Assembly: GCA_037176885.1 (NCBI GenBank)
Contig: JAWWNJ010000040.1
Location: 1,612,001-1,676,000 of the forward strand
Source: Favolaschia claudopus
Lineage: Eukaryota > Basidiomycota > Agaricomycetes > Agaricales > Mycenaceae
DNA length: 64,000 nt
Reading direction: 5' to 3'
Each line of letters starts with the position of its first letter. Within the stretch, counting starts at the first letter, position 1. The notes beneath the pieces were generated by a model. It saw nothing but the letters and a program-made list of their open reading frames with translations, ran no database searches and had not been told where the DNA came from. A program made the position numbers and the translations under genes. Positions 63,037 to 64,000 of the stretch are shown here, in pieces.

Positions 63037-64000
63037 AGGTCAACTGATTCAGTTCCGTTCGAATCCTCCTCCGAGCGGATGAACTTGGATGCGACGGTTA
63101 GCAGCTTTTCCTCAAAGTGCGAGCTCAACTCTTCATACATGTCTTTGAGAGGATCTTCCGCATTTAATTCAATTGCCGTAACTTAGTCAGTAGCGGGCCC
63201 ATCTTGAATTGGGACTCGCCGTCGAAGTCTTGAAATGGGGTCCACATTTGGGTGAACACACCCAGCGCGGTGGATGATCTTGAGTCCAGGGTAGGCCGAA
63301 AAAACCGTTCCCCAAGTGAGAAGTCGTCGGTTGACATTCTGAAATGTTCGACTCCATGTTAGCGCTGCGTGGTCTGTGATAGCAGCCACAGTTTCACCTT
63401 CGAAAAAAGGTTGAGATTTGATTAGCACTTCTTTGAGGGCGAGAGCCTCACGCTCGGTGGGAGAATAGTTGCGTTCAGGTGACTTGAGAACGCGGGACCA
63501 CTAAGCAACGAATCGTCCAATGTGAACGGTCGTGTCTTCGAAGTCAGAGGCCCAAGGTCCAGGTGTAGGGATGTCGTCAACACCCTTGACTGCGGTAACG
63601 AGGATTAGAACGGGCTCACTGTTTTTATATGCACGCTCCAATCGCTTGTAAAGACGTGTTCCGCGTAGATCTCGAATTAAAATGGGTTGAACTTGTTGCA
63701 AAATACCTGCGAGTCCGTAATCACACGCATCGGAATAAACGCGATAAGGCTTACCAGCCATCGCATATCCTCGAACCGGGGCGTTCGTCAGCACTTGTTT
63801 ACAAAGGTTGAATGCCTCTGAATGTAGCTCGGTCTGAATCTTTCTTGAGTAATTGGAAGAAAGGATGCGCAATCCACGCGTAGAAGGGAACATACGATGA
63901 GAAATAAACCATCATACCCAAAAAATGTTGAAGTTCCTGGGTATTGCGCGGCTCATCAAGTTAAAGTATAGCGTCGACCTTCTCCTTATGAGTTGAAACG
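63037..64000 (-). pseudogene. Second Gypsy-1-family pol fragment (RT end, RNase H), running off the right edge
   Basis: Minus strand, about 97% like 11403-12393 of Gypsy-1. Recognisable blocks are VLTNAPVRGYAMAGKPYRVY, SDACDYGLAGILQQVQPILI, AAITDHAALTWSRTFQNVNR and DPISRLRRRVPIQDG. It has its own lesions: a short deletion before TELHSEAF, a frame break with a stop near 63500 (HIGRFVA), and an early stop at the end. Homology ends abruptly at about 63037. The rest, toward the LTR, is outside the window. It is not a flank duplication of Gypsy-1, since orientation and breakpoints differ. Confidence 0.88.

Overview
The window is nuclear DNA of a filamentous basidiomycete, most likely an Agaricomycete. 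The evidence is short GT..AG introns of about 50-60 nt, a Plavaka (KDZ) transposase, chromodomain Gypsy elements, DIRS-type RT-RNase H, multi-exon hAT transposases and a RecQ-helicase fragment. I cannot name the species. Nearly all recognisable content is mobile DNA, mostly nested or broken. A few small host-like genes remain, and several of those are interrupted.

Layout. 1-7.3 kb: a partial minus-strand gene at the left edge, a broken tyrosine-recombinase (YR) gene, a TA-flanked MITE and a decayed Plavaka transposase. 7.3-18.5 kb: an 11,163-bp LTR retrotransposon (Gypsy-1) with 583-bp LTRs and a 5-bp target duplication. It carries decayed gag-pol, an extra intron-containing gene downstream of pol and three nested DNA elements. 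18.5-29 kb: low-complexity and repeat-rich DNA, a Tc1/mariner-type element with about 100-bp terminal repeats, and hAT-type MITEs. 29-32 kb: a 5' Copia fragment, a RecQ helicase fragment split by a CACTA-like element, and another hAT-type MITE. 32.3-35.5 kb: a DIRS-like element with split direct repeats and an intact RT-RNase H ORF but no recombinase. 35.5-39.1 kb: nested MITEs. 39.3-45.9 kb: a small two-exon gene whose intron holds a hAT MITE and whose penultimate codon is followed by a young 6,058-bp Gypsy element (Gypsy-2). 46-51 kb: a beheaded LRR-like gene and Copia debris. 51.9-55.5 kb: a 3,582-bp hAT element with 8-bp target duplication and a defective transposase gene. 55.9-60.8 kb: more MITEs, a gene interrupted by one of them, and a 1,178-bp tandemly duplicated TIR element. 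62.5-64 kb: a MITE and a second, minus-strand Gypsy-1-like pol fragment running off the end.

How the parts fit. Many boundaries are fixed to the base by target-site duplications, so the order of insertion can be read. The youngest insertions appear to be Gypsy-2 (LTRs differ at one base by eye), Gypsy-1 (one base) and the DIRS-like element (one base in 342 repeated bases). Two of these three lack an intact protein set, which implies mobilisation in trans. All comparisons were made by eye; no alignment or database search was run.
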